Below, one piece after another: positions 17,064 to 25,949 of a stretch of DNA of 64,000 nt. A program made the position numbers and the translations under genes. The stretch is taken from positions 10,846-74,845 of the forward strand of contig JAHHRF010000005.1 in the NCBI GenBank assembly GCA_020025955.1, given 5' to 3'. Below the pieces are notes generated by a model that did no database searches, was not told the DNA's origin, and saw nothing but the letters and a program-made list of their open reading frames with translations. The number at the start of each line of letters is the position of its first letter. The first letter of the stretch is position 1. This DNA comes from Sutterella sp. Lineage in GTDB: Bacteria > Pseudomonadota > Gammaproteobacteria > Burkholderiales > Burkholderiaceae_F.

Positions 17064-18515
17064 TTACTTCATCACGATGTCGTAGTGATCTTGTGCGATC
17101 GACGCGTCTGGCTTCCAGGTAAGACGCTTGCCGGTGAGCGACATAAATAAGTCCACGGCTTTTCGTTCGTGCTTATCCAATAAGTCTGCCACACTCGGGG
17201 CCACCGTCACGTCAAAGCTCGTCACCTCGGGGTGGGTTTTGCAACGTTCCCCCAGTTCTCGAAGGAGTGCATAAACCACTGAGCGCGCCGTCAAAATCAT
17301 GCCACGCCCCTCACACAGCGGGCAGGGTTCACAGAGAACACTCGAGAGCGAATCACGTGTGCGCTTTCGAGTTAATTCCACCAGCCCCAGTTCCGTGAAG
17401 TCACTCACGGTCACCACATTACGGTCTAAGGCCACCGCATCACGTAAAGCAGCCAGTACCTTACGACGGCCGTCTTCGGCTTCCATGTCGATGAAGTCCA
17501 CAATGACGATGCCACCCAAATTGCGTAAGCGCATTTGGCGCGCAATAGCGCGGGCCGCTTCAACGTTAGTCTTTAAGACCGTATCTTGGAAGTCATGTCG
17601 CCCCACAAAAGCCCCGGTGTTCACATCCACCGTAGTCATGGCTTCGGTTTGATCAATGACGAGGTAGCCGCCACTGGGCAAACCCACACGACGCTCCAAG
17701 GCTTTATCCACGCGTTTAGCAATGTCGTAGTGAGCAAACAAGCTTTCTTTACCTTCATAGCGCACGATGCGATCGAGCACATCGGGCATGTACTTTTTCG
17801 CAAAGCCCGTGAGTCGCTCAAAGCCCACTAAAGAGTCGACAATCACCGCTTCCGTCGCTTCACTTACGCGATCGCGCAGCAGTCGCTCTTCGAGCGTGGG
17901 TTCGGTGTAAAGGAGCGCGGGGGCACGACGCTTCGTGGGCGCGGCCAAAATATCCGCCCAACGACGGCGCAAATATTGCATGTCAAAGCAAAAATCGGCT
18001 TCACGAACCACAGTTCCGCACGTGCGAACGATGTAACCACCCTTGTCGTCCTCTGGACGCAAAGCAGCAATCGTGGCACGAAGCGCATCACGCTGAGCGG
18101 GGTCGGCAATGCGTTGCGACACGCCAATATGGTCTTCGTAAGGGAGATACACCAAATTGCGCCCAGGGAGCGAAATGAGCATGCTCAAACGCGCCCCCTT
18201 CGTCCCCACGGGATCCTTGATCACCTGAACAATTAAGGTCTGCCCTTGATGAATCACTTCCTCAATTGGAAGACGCTTTTTCTCGCCCTTTGGCTGACGC
18301 ACCATGGAAACGTGCAAATACGCGGTACGCTCAAGCCCAATATCCACAAACGCACTTTGCATACCCGGGAGTACTCGCGTGACACGCCCCAAGTAAACAT
18401 TCCCAGTGAGACCGCGATTGACTTCTTGCTCAACCCAATACTCTTCTAGAAAATCGTCGTGGAGACCGGCGACACGTGTCTCACGCAATCCCGCATTGAT
18501 TAAAAACTTTTCCAC
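17064..18515 (-). CDS. rng: Ribonuclease G
   Basis: This endoribonuclease of the RNase E/G family matures the 16S rRNA 5' end and turns over mRNA. At 483 residues it matches the RNase G length, without the C-terminal scaffold of RNase E. It contains an S1 domain ('GNVYLGRVTRVLPGMQSAFVDIGLERTAYLH'), the catalytic aspartates in 'DVNTGAF' and 'IVIVDFIDM', and the zinc-link 'CEPCPLCEGRG'. The start is a GTG at 18515 with AGGA upstream. It leads the rng-sbcB unit and diverges from a dTDP-sugar gene. Confidence 0.95.
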   Translation of the reverse strand: MEKFLINAGLRETRVAGLHDDFLEEYWVEQEVNRGLTGNVYLGRVTRVLPGMQSAFVDIGLERTAYLHVSMVRQPKGEKKRLPIEEVIHQGQTLIVQVIKDPVGTKGARLSMLISLPGRNLVYLPYEDHIGVSQRIADPAQRDALRATIAALRPEDDKGGYIVRTCGTVVREADFCFDMQYLRRRWADILAAPTKRRAPALLYTEPTLEERLLRDRVSEATEAVIVDSLVGFERLTGFAKKYMPDVLDRIVRYEGKESLFAHYDIAKRVDKALERRVGLPSGGYLVIDQTEAMTTVDVNTGAFVGRHDFQDTVLKTNVEAARAIARQMRLRNLGGIVIVDFIDMEAEDGRRKVLAALRDAVALDRNVVTVSDFTELGLVELTRKRTRDSLSSVLCEPCPLCEGRGMILTARSVVYALLRELGERCKTHPEVTSFDVTVAPSVADLLDKHERKAVDLFMSLTGKRLTWKPDASIAQDHYDIVMK

Positions 18516-18623
18516 TCTTTTAAATCCTTTGTGCTCGCAACCCGCGTTGCCACACTGTTTAGAGCATATTGTAGTAGGATTCCGTGCTATACCCTTCGTG
18601 TCCTTTTCTCAAATCCAAAACTC

Positions 18624-19622
18624 ATGCTCTTCGTGACTGGTGCTGCGGGCTTTATTGGCTCGAATTTTGTCGTCAATACCCTCTTAGCCAACCAGGGCCC
18701 CGTGCTGGTCTTGGATGCGCTGACCTATGCGGGTCACAAAGACAACTTAACGGCGGTCTGGGACCGCGAGGACTTCACCTTTGTTGAAGGCAATATCACG
18801 GATACGCTTCTCTTAGAAGAACTCTTTCAGACGTATCAGCCCACAGGGCTCGTGCATTTTGCGGCAGAAAGTCACGTGGACCGTTCTATTTCGGATCCCC
18901 TTCGTTTTGTGGAAACGAATGTCAAAGGTACAGCGGCGCTCTTAACCGTAACGAAACGCTACCTCACGCAGCACCCCGAGAAAAAGGAAAGTTTTCGCTT
19001 TATCAACATTTCCACGGATGAGGTTTACGGGTCCTTAGACCGCGAGGCACCCCCGAGCGACGAGGAAACGCCCTTTGCGCCAAGCAGCCCCTACTCTGCG
19101 AGCAAAGCCTCAGCCGACCATTTAGGTCAGGCCTTTTTCCGCACCTATGGGCTTCCGGTGATTACGATTCGGTGCACCAATAACTATGGACCGAGACAGT
19201 ACCCCGAGAAGCTCTTACCCTATATGCTCCAACAAGCGCTTCATCACCGTCCCTTGACCTTGTACGGTAACGGTCAACAGACGCGCGACTGGATTCATGT
19301 GGAGGACTTTGTTAACGCGATTACCCTCGCCCTTCAAAAAGGGGTACCAGGCGAATGCTATAACGTGGGTGCCACCAACGAAATCTCTAATCAAGCGTTT
19401 GTGGAAGCCCTGTGTGAGGTATTAGATCGCTTAGCGCCCAGCCCCACACACTCCTCATACAAAACGTTAATTACCTATGTAGAAGATCGTCCTGGGCACG
19501 ATGTGCGTTACGCGTTGGATGCCACCAAAATCAAAACCACGCTGGGGTGGAAGCCTCAGGTGGACTTTGAGCGTGGGCTAGAAAGCACCATTCGTTGGTA
19601 CCTAGAACGTTTCTTAACATAG
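18624..19622 (+). CDS. rfbB: dTDP-glucose 4,6-dehydratase
   Basis: The short-chain dehydratase converts dTDP-glucose to dTDP-4-keto-6-deoxyglucose, an early step to rhamnose and other deoxy sugars. About 332 residues: the Rossmann motif 'LFVTGAAGFIGSNFV' is at the N-terminus. The active-site block 'NISTDEVYGSL' follows, then 'PYSASKASADHL' with the Y-x3-K pair, and 'TNNYGPRQYPEKLLPYML'. I start it at 18624, where the NAD fold begins, although only a weak ribosome-binding site is seen. The usual partner genes (rmlA, rmlC, rmlD) are absent nearby; the next gene is a GT9-type transferase. Confidence 0.95.
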   Translation: MLFVTGAAGFIGSNFVVNTLLANQGPVLVLDALTYAGHKDNLTAVWDREDFTFVEGNITDTLLLEELFQTYQPTGLVHFAAESHVDRSISDPLRFVETNVKGTAALLTVTKRYLTQHPEKKESFRFINISTDEVYGSLDREAPPSDEETPFAPSSPYSASKASADHLGQAFFRTYGLPVITIRCTNNYGPRQYPEKLLPYMLQQALHHRPLTLYGNGQQTRDWIHVEDFVNAITLALQKGVPGECYNVGATNEISNQAFVEALCEVLDRLAPSPTHSSYKTLITYVEDRPGHDVRYALDATKIKTTLGWKPQVDFERGLESTIRWYLERFLT

Positions 19623-19677
19623 TATATTTGACCGATACGCCACTCGATCAACACACCTAAGGTCTCACTCTACTGCT

Positions 19678-20709
19678 ATGCCCATTAAACAAGCAAAAAA
19701 ACAAAAAGGTTACGTTCTCGTATATCGGCGCAACGGGTTAGGGGACTTTTTATCTGCTACCGTGCCGATGTGTGAGTTATACAAGGCGCATACTCACCAC
19801 GATAACGACTATCCTCAAAAGATGATTTACTGCGTATCACGACTCAACGAACGCATTGTCCGCTTGTACGACCCTACAGCAGAAATCATTCGTTTTGATC
19901 GCTGGTGCAAAAACAAGTACCTTAATGCAATTATCACTGTCCTCACTCTCTGGTCGCGTCACGGTCGTCCTACCATTGCTTTAGCTGGACTTCCTGGTTT
20001 AGGCAAAATGGATCGATTCTTCTTATGGCTCCTTAACGCACGGTGCACGCTCACTTTCAATCAAAAGTCGAAATTCGTTGGCCAACTTTTTTCTAAAACA
20101 CGAGAAAAGGACAAAATTATTGAAGAAGACTTATCCCAGCACATTGCGCTTAACAACTTAAGGTTGCTTGATAGCTCTCTAACAGAGATTCCTCAAAGCA
20201 CATACCCTAAGTTGCTTAAAGGCTCTAAACCACCAACAAACCACAAACCAGCTTTATATTTAAGCTTCATCAATAATCGAAAATCGTGCACTCTTACCTA
20301 TGCGAAAACAAGAGAAATCCTTGAGGAATTAATCAACAAAGGGGGCACTTTCTCCCTCATAGTATCTCTCCCAGATGATTCCAATGAGGCAAGAGAACAT
20401 TTTTTAGAAGCTTGCCCTAAAGACATTGATGTAACTTTTTTAAAAACCCCTACCCTGGAAAGCTTCATCAAATCCCTTACGCAAATTGATTGCTTCTTAC
20501 TGGGGGATGGCGGAGCCGCACATATTGCGGGCTCGCTTAACAAACCTGGAGTCACACTATTTGGGAAGACTCCTGTAGAACGCTGGGGGGTACTTGGCAA
20601 TAACATCATCAACATCTTTCACGGTCATGACATTAATGAAATCGATACAAATGACATTGTCAAAGCATTAATGAATGTTTTATCGATTCACCCAGAAACA
20701 AATCAATAA
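19678..20709 (+). CDS. GT9-type (heptosyltransferase-like) glycosyltransferase
   Basis: This 343-residue protein is similar to family 9 transferases. 'VLVYRRNGLGDFLSATVPMCEL' is the N-terminal phosphate-binding region, and 'CFLLGDGGAAHIAGSLNKPGVTLFGKT' is the C-terminal nucleotide-sugar site. The sequence is A+T rich and lysine/asparagine rich compared with flanking genes, which suggests horizontal acquisition. It follows rfbB by 55 bases and probably shares its transcript. It may use a deoxy sugar derived from the rfbB product, but that is only an inference from position. Acceptor and donor are unknown. Confidence 0.78.
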   Translation: MPIKQAKKQKGYVLVYRRNGLGDFLSATVPMCELYKAHTHHDNDYPQKMIYCVSRLNERIVRLYDPTAEIIRFDRWCKNKYLNAIITVLTLWSRHGRPTIALAGLPGLGKMDRFFLWLLNARCTLTFNQKSKFVGQLFSKTREKDKIIEEDLSQHIALNNLRLLDSSLTEIPQSTYPKLLKGSKPPTNHKPALYLSFINNRKSCTLTYAKTREILEELINKGGTFSLIVSLPDDSNEAREHFLEACPKDIDVTFLKTPTLESFIKSLTQIDCFLLGDGGAAHIAGSLNKPGVTLFGKTPVERWGVLGNNIINIFHGHDINEIDTNDIVKALMNVLSIHPETNQ

Positions 20710-20742
20710 TCACGAAAGGGCCATACGCCCCATTCCAACATA

Positions 20743-20772
20743 AAAGGGGGCGACGATTCCGTCACCCCCTTT
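20743..20772 (+). terminator. Terminator after the rfbB-GT9 unit
   Basis: The hairpin AAAGGGGG c GACG / CGTC a CCCCCTTT is followed by TTGTCGTTTT. A second stem, CGTTTTGGG / CCCAAAACG, follows at 20775-20796 and may back it up or serve sdaA from the other side. Confidence 0.75.
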
Positions 20773-20819
20773 GTCGTTTTGGGATTCCCCAAAACGTAAC
20801 CGTTATGAGTTTGACTTCG

Positions 20820-22199
20820 TTAGCAGTTCACAACACAAACCGCTAAGCCACCCAGACTCGTTTCTTTATATTTACTTTGCATGTCACGCCCCGTACGAAG
20901 CATGGTTTCCATCACCTCGTCGAGGCTCACGTAATGTTCACCATTGCCACGCAAGGCCATACGCGTCGCCGCAATGGCTTTAACGGCCCCAATGGCGTTA
21001 CGTTCAATACAAGGAATCTGCACTTGTCCGGCGATCGGATCGCATGTGAGCCCTAAATGGTGCTCCATCGCGATTTCAGCAGCATTTTCAATTTGTTCTG
21101 GCGTTCCACCTAAGACAGCGGTCAAGCCGCCCGCCGCCATCGAACAGGCCACCCCAACCTCACCTTGGCAACCAACTTCCGCCCCGGAAATCGATGCGTT
21201 TTCTTTAAAGAGCGACCCAATCGCACCCGCCGTGAGTAAAAATTCTCGGACGGCTTCACGCTTGGCATTAGGCACATGGTTGAGGTAGTACTGAATCACC
21301 GCGGGCACAATGCCAGCTGCCCCATTCGTGGGCGAGGTCACCACGCGACCTCCCGCAGCATTTTCTTCCGATACGGCGATGGCATAGGCATTGACCCAGT
21401 CCAAAACAATTAAGGGGTCGTTACTTTGCGCTTCGAGCGCATCCTTCAAGGTGGCGGCTCGACGGGCTACGCGCAAGGGACCAGGGAGCGGTGTGCGCAC
21501 ACGAAAACCTCGTGCAATACAGGCTTCCATCACGCCCCAAATGGCATCGAGTTCTGCGTCGACGGCTTCAGGGGTGCGCGTCGCTTCTTCGTTAGCGCGC
21601 ACTAACTCGGCAATGGATTTACCCTCGCGCTTCGCGAGCGCAAGCAACCCTTCACCACTCTTAAAGTCATACGGCAACGGGGCTTTCTTTTCCGCTACGC
21701 TTTGAGCTTCTGGATGCTCCGGGTTATGTTCTTCTGCGGGCACCACAAAGCCACCCCCTACCGAGTAGTAGCGGCGTTTGTACAGTTCATGCCCCTCACG
21801 CCAAATGGAAAACTCCAGAGCGTTGGTGTGATAAATCGGCACGCGAGACGGTTGAAAATCAATATCCACCTCAGGATCAAACTGCACTGGGTGCGTACCG
21901 CCAAGCTTTAGCGTTTTCGTTTGCGTCACGTCAGCTACGAGTTGAGGCACAGCATCGGGGTCAACGCCAGCGGGCGTTTCACCCAAGAGCCCCAACAAGC
22001 ACGCATTATCAGTGCCGTGCCCACGCCCCGTTGCGGCCAGACTCCCCATGAGGAGCACACGCGCATGGTCAGCCTTTTCCAGTGTTTGATTGTCGCGAAT
22101 CGTCTCTAAAAACATTAACGCGGCACGCATTGGGCCCACGGTATGCGACGACGAGGGGCCAATCCCGACGCGAAACAAATCAAATACACTAACTGCCAT
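20820..22199 (-). CDS. sdaA: L-serine ammonia-lyase (iron-sulfur type)
   Basis: The enzyme deaminates L-serine to pyruvate and ammonia in the cytosol, feeding serine into central metabolism. The 459-residue single-chain form has the beta domain start 'SVFDLFRVGIGPSSSHTVGPMRAAL'. The alpha domain has cysteines in 'GAEVGCQGEVGVACSMAAGG' and 'GLTCDPIAGQVQIPCIERN' that hold the 4Fe-4S cluster, and it ends VVNC like other family members. The gene is monocistronic between two hairpins. Confidence 0.96.
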   Translation of the reverse strand: MAVSVFDLFRVGIGPSSSHTVGPMRAALMFLETIRDNQTLEKADHARVLLMGSLAATGRGHGTDNACLLGLLGETPAGVDPDAVPQLVADVTQTKTLKLGGTHPVQFDPEVDIDFQPSRVPIYHTNALEFSIWREGHELYKRRYYSVGGGFVVPAEEHNPEHPEAQSVAEKKAPLPYDFKSGEGLLALAKREGKSIAELVRANEEATRTPEAVDAELDAIWGVMEACIARGFRVRTPLPGPLRVARRAATLKDALEAQSNDPLIVLDWVNAYAIAVSEENAAGGRVVTSPTNGAAGIVPAVIQYYLNHVPNAKREAVREFLLTAGAIGSLFKENASISGAEVGCQGEVGVACSMAAGGLTAVLGGTPEQIENAAEIAMEHHLGLTCDPIAGQVQIPCIERNAIGAVKAIAATRMALRGNGEHYVSLDEVMETMLRTGRDMQSKYKETSLGGLAVCVVNC

Positions 22200-22290
22200 G
22201 TCCTTTCCTTAAGTCACACAAGATTGTGCTTCCCTACATAGTAGCGGGATTTGAGGCGTTTTCAAACTCCCCTCCCCCAAAGTAGGCGTA

Positions 22291-22332
22291 AAAAAACGCA
22301 ACGCCCCTTTGTGTCAAAGTCGAGCGTTGCGT
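22291..22332 (-). terminator. Terminator after msbA
   Basis: The stem ACGCAACGC / GCGTTGCGT is followed on the minus strand by a run of six T. Confidence 0.78.
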
Positions 22333-22352
22333 CTTCTCTGGGCTTATTGCCC

Positions 22353-24143
22353 TTAGTTAATCGTTACGGCATCCTCTTGCACTTTCTTGCGCATATCCGC
22401 GAACTGCAACGAATAAAGGTGAGCATAGAGCCCGCCCTTGGCTAAGAGGTCATCATGGGTCCCGATTTCTTGAATTTCACCATGCTTCATCACAACGATG
22501 CGATCCGCATGCTGAATCGTCGACAAGCGGTGCGCCACCACGATCGCGGTACGCCCATGCATCAAGCGATCCAACGACCCTTGGATATGCTTTTCACTTT
22601 CCGTATCCAAGGCACTCGTCGCTTCATCTAAGAGCAAAATTGGCGCATCCTTCAAGAACGCGCGAGCAATCGAAATACGTTGACGTTGACCGCCAGAGAG
22701 TTGACTGCCAGCCGCCCCAACGGGCGTGTCTAACCCGTTCGGCAAACGCTCAATCAAGTCCGTTAACGCCGCGGCTTCCACTGCCGACTCAATTTGTTCG
22801 GTCGTAGCGGTATCTCGCTGACCATAAGCGATGTTATTACGAATGGTGTCATCAAAGATCACGACTTCTTGACTGACCAAAGCAATCTTGGAGCGAAGGC
22901 TCTTTAACTGCACTTCATTTAACGACACGCCATCGATCGTGATTTCACCCGAGGTGGCTTTCCAGAAGTGCGGGATTAAGTTCACCAGGGTCGATTTACC
23001 CGAACCCGAGCTCCCCACCAAGGCCACCATTTCACCGGGGCGAATCGTCAAATTAAAGTTCTTCAGAGCAAAGTCGTCAGCACCGGGGTACTTGAGGCAA
23101 ACGTCCTTAAAGACGATTTCCCCCTTCACCTTTTCAGGGAGCGTCTTATTGCCTGGGTCCGCTTCAATCGGCATGTCGATAAATTCAAACAAGCTTTCGG
23201 ACGCAGCCGTCATGCTCGCCATCGTACCGTTGAGCCCCGACAAACGCTTAATGGGCGACTGAAGCAATAAGAGTGCCGCCAAGAAGGTGGTGAATTGACC
23301 GATCGTCAATTCCCCAGCTTGTGCTTGCATTAACGCGACCACAATTACAACAGCCACACCACTCATCGTGATCAACTGCGTCAACGGGGTGGCCGCTGCC
23401 CCCACCTTTTGACCCTTAAAGCTCAAATCACGAAGGGTTTCATTGACCTTGGCAAAGCGTTGAGTTTCGTACTCTAAACCGTTATAGATTTTGACCACAC
23501 GCTCCCCTTGATAAGCCTCTTGAATGGTGCCAATCAAGTGACCAAACATTTTTTGTTGGTGATGCGTAATGGATTTAATGCGCTTATTCGTCCAACGAAG
23601 CACTAACGCAAGTAACGGTGCAATCAAGAACGTAATCGCGCTCAACTCCCAGTTATGCCAAAAGAGCACAATGATGAGTCCAATGACCTGAATGGTTTCA
23701 CGAATAATCGTGGTCAAGAGGCTTGCGGCGCTCCCCAACGCGTTAGAGGCTTCATTGATGAACTTGGACTGCACCTGACCAACGCGGTACTTCATGATGG
23801 TCTCTTCGCCCCAGGAGAGCACACGTGAGAACATCTTGGTTCGTAAATCCAACAAAACCCATTGCGAGACACGTACCAGCCAGTAAGAGCTCATGAATTG
23901 AGAGCCCCCATAAATGACAGAAATCACAATCAACGCCACAGGGGCCCAGTAAATTGCGTCAGGGTTCTTGTCGTGAAACCCCATGTCCGTCATCTTGCCT
24001 AGGACTAAGGCGATCAGCGACGAAGCCCCGCCACTAACCACCATCGAGACCATCGCGGCGACGATGTACCACTTGTAAGGCGGTAAATAACTAAACAAGC
24101 GCATGAGCGCAGGGTTTCTGAAAATCGGGAGTTTTTTCCACAT
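22353..24143 (-). CDS. msbA: Lipid A export ABC transporter, permease/ATPase
   Basis: A homodimeric flippase that moves lipid A-core across the inner membrane. The 596 residues have a six-helix membrane half (to about residue 320) and an ATPase half. The latter contains Walker A 'GSSGSGKSTLVNLI', signature 'LSGGQRQRISIARAF' and Walker B 'ILLLDEATSALD'. The family link to MsbA, rather than a drug exporter, rests on overall pattern and on the neighbouring LPS-core-type glycosyltransferase genes read divergently. lpxK, a frequent msbA partner, is absent here. The start at 24143 lacks a clear ribosome-binding site; a second ATG lies 13 codons inside. Confidence 0.9.
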   Translation of the reverse strand: MWKKLPIFRNPALMRLFSYLPPYKWYIVAAMVSMVVSGGASSLIALVLGKMTDMGFHDKNPDAIYWAPVALIVISVIYGGSQFMSSYWLVRVSQWVLLDLRTKMFSRVLSWGEETIMKYRVGQVQSKFINEASNALGSAASLLTTIIRETIQVIGLIIVLFWHNWELSAITFLIAPLLALVLRWTNKRIKSITHHQQKMFGHLIGTIQEAYQGERVVKIYNGLEYETQRFAKVNETLRDLSFKGQKVGAAATPLTQLITMSGVAVVIVVALMQAQAGELTIGQFTTFLAALLLLQSPIKRLSGLNGTMASMTAASESLFEFIDMPIEADPGNKTLPEKVKGEIVFKDVCLKYPGADDFALKNFNLTIRPGEMVALVGSSGSGKSTLVNLIPHFWKATSGEITIDGVSLNEVQLKSLRSKIALVSQEVVIFDDTIRNNIAYGQRDTATTEQIESAVEAAALTDLIERLPNGLDTPVGAAGSQLSGGQRQRISIARAFLKDAPILLLDEATSALDTESEKHIQGSLDRLMHGRTAIVVAHRLSTIQHADRIVVMKHGEIQEIGTHDDLLAKGGLYAHLYSLQFADMRKKVQEDAVTIN

Positions 24144-24234
24144 AAGCTATCAAAATAAAAGTTGCCCGCTCATCATACCGACTAAGGCTATAAAATGGGA
24201 GTACTTTTATCATTTCTCTGATGTACGAACGATT

Positions 24235-25179
24235 ATGACCAATGTATTGTGTCGCCTTCCCAATCATGTCGGCGACTGCTGCATGACGTTGCCCGCGTTA
24301 AAGCTTTTAGAAGATAGTGGCTATACCCCGATGCTCGTCGGGAAGCGCTGGGCAGAAGACTTATTTGCGGGAACGGGCTATCGCTTTGACCCCATCGAAG
24401 GTCATGTCACAGAAGACATTACCCGCATTCGCTACTTATCCAACTACGTTGGTCCGAAACCGTTGGGAATTTTGTTCCCGAACTCGTTTAGTTCGGCCTT
24501 ACTTTTCCGTATGGGCAACATTCAGAGCGCTGGCTTTAAGACGGATATGCGTCGTTTCCTGTTAACGACCCCGTTAGAAGAACCGGGTCCCATGCATGAA
24601 GTGGAACGCTTTTTCCGTGTTGTTTATGACGCGATTGTCGCCTGGGGCGGCACCCCGGCTTATGACAAACCGCAGACGCATTTGGGTCTTCGCTTAATGC
24701 TTCGCCATGAAGCAGCCGCACGCAATTTAATTGAACGCCATCAGATCCCGAAACGTTTCGCTTTACTCGCTCCGGTGGCACGAGGGCTTCACCATGGGAA
24801 AACCAAGCACTGGGCTTACTTCAATGCCCTGTGCCCCGTGTTACGAAGCTTAGGGGTGGAGCCCATTGTGTTTCCCTCGCCTGATGAGGAAATCATCAAT
24901 CAACGCGCGTGCCCCGATGCCACGATTCTGCCTCCCACGACGTTAGGAAACTACGCGGCGCTCGCCCAGTTAGCCGAAGTCGTGATCGCGAACGACTCGG
25001 GCATTAGCCATGTTGCGGCCTCGGTGAGCGCTAAACAGATCACCTTGATGGGGGTGACGACGCCTGAGCGCACGGGCCCCTGGAATCCCGACGCTGTGGT
25101 ACTGGGCAGTGCCAACGCGGGCTGGCCGTCCATTGATGAAGTCACGACGGCGATTAAAGCCATGGTGAAGCCTGAATGA
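24235..25179 (+). CDS. GT9 family (ADP-heptosyltransferase-like) transferase
   Basis: About 314 residues; it resembles WaaC/WaaF-type inner-core enzymes. 'NVLCRLPNHVGDCCMTLPALKLL' is the N-terminal acceptor-side motif and 'VVIANDSGISHVAASVSAKQITLMG' the ADP-sugar site. It presumably adds a heptose or related sugar to LPS core. I use the ATG at 24235 because similarity starts there; the upstream extension is low-complexity read-through. Its stop overlaps the start of the next GT2 gene (ATGA), and it diverges from msbA, so this is a small LPS-core locus. Confidence 0.87.
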   Translation: MTNVLCRLPNHVGDCCMTLPALKLLEDSGYTPMLVGKRWAEDLFAGTGYRFDPIEGHVTEDITRIRYLSNYVGPKPLGILFPNSFSSALLFRMGNIQSAGFKTDMRRFLLTTPLEEPGPMHEVERFFRVVYDAIVAWGGTPAYDKPQTHLGLRLMLRHEAAARNLIERHQIPKRFALLAPVARGLHHGKTKHWAYFNALCPVLRSLGVEPIVFPSPDEEIINQRACPDATILPPTTLGNYAALAQLAEVVIANDSGISHVAASVSAKQITLMGVTTPERTGPWNPDAVVLGSANAGWPSIDEVTTAIKAMVKPE

Positions 25180-25949
25180 CGATCGACAACTTAACCATCG
25201 CGTTCATTAATAAAAACGGGGGCGAACTCTTTGAGCGCGCCCTTCGTGCGGCCAGTACGTTAACCGATGACATTCTTGTAGTGGACTCGGGGAGCACTGA
25301 CGACTCCCAAGCGTATGCCCAACGCTATCAAGCGCGTTGGGTTTTCCACGCGTGGCCGGGCAGCTTTGGGGAGCAACGAAACTTCACGCAATCCTTAGTC
25401 AAGCGTGAATGGTTACTCTTTCTCGATACCGATGAGATTCTCAATGAGACGCTTATTGCCTCGATTCGTGAAACGCTAAAGAACCCCAAGCACGCCGTTT
25501 ATCGCTTGCGACGCAAGAATTGCTTATTTGGTGTGGAACAGTCCCATGGCAGTTTGGGTCCCGATACCGTCGTTCGACTCTATAAGCCGGCTCTAGCCCA
25601 TTGGGTCGGGGATGTTCACGAGCGTTTGGAAATGGACACGCCCTCGCCCATCGGTTCGCTCAAAGGGCATTTAGAGCATCACACCTACAAAGACTTCAAG
25701 CACTGGCGTGACAAGATGGCATCCTATGCGCAAGCTTGGGCCGAAGAAAAATACCGAAACGGCAAACGTGTCCGTCTCGGTATGATTCCGTTTAAAGGGC
25801 TTTTCGCCTTTATCAAGGCCTACATCCTGGAAGCAGGCTTCTTGGATGGCAAAACAGGCTTAATGACCTCGCAGATGTACTGCTGGTATACCTTTGATAA
25901 ATACTGCCGCCTCTACGACTGCGAACAAAACGCGAAACGCCAACCTTAA
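25176..25949 (+). CDS. WaaE/KdtX-like family 2 glycosyltransferase
   Basis: The 257-residue protein has the compact layout of LPS-core GT2 enzymes of the WaaE/KdtX group. 'IAFINKNGGELFERAL' is the start, followed by 'ILVVDSGSTDDS', 'WVFHAWPGSFGEQRNF', 'EWLLFLDTDEIL' (the metal-binding acidic motif) and 'VHERLEM'. Family members add a sugar, often glucose, to inner-core heptose. It is translationally coupled to the GT9 gene by a 4-base overlap. It converges with recN and the two coding ends overlap by 4 bases. Confidence 0.87.
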   Translation: MTIDNLTIAFINKNGGELFERALRAASTLTDDILVVDSGSTDDSQAYAQRYQARWVFHAWPGSFGEQRNFTQSLVKREWLLFLDTDEILNETLIASIRETLKNPKHAVYRLRRKNCLFGVEQSHGSLGPDTVVRLYKPALAHWVGDVHERLEMDTPSPIGSLKGHLEHHTYKDFKHWRDKMASYAQAWAEEKYRNGKRVRLGMIPFKGLFAFIKAYILEAGFLDGKTGLMTSQMYCWYTFDKYCRLYDCEQNAKRQP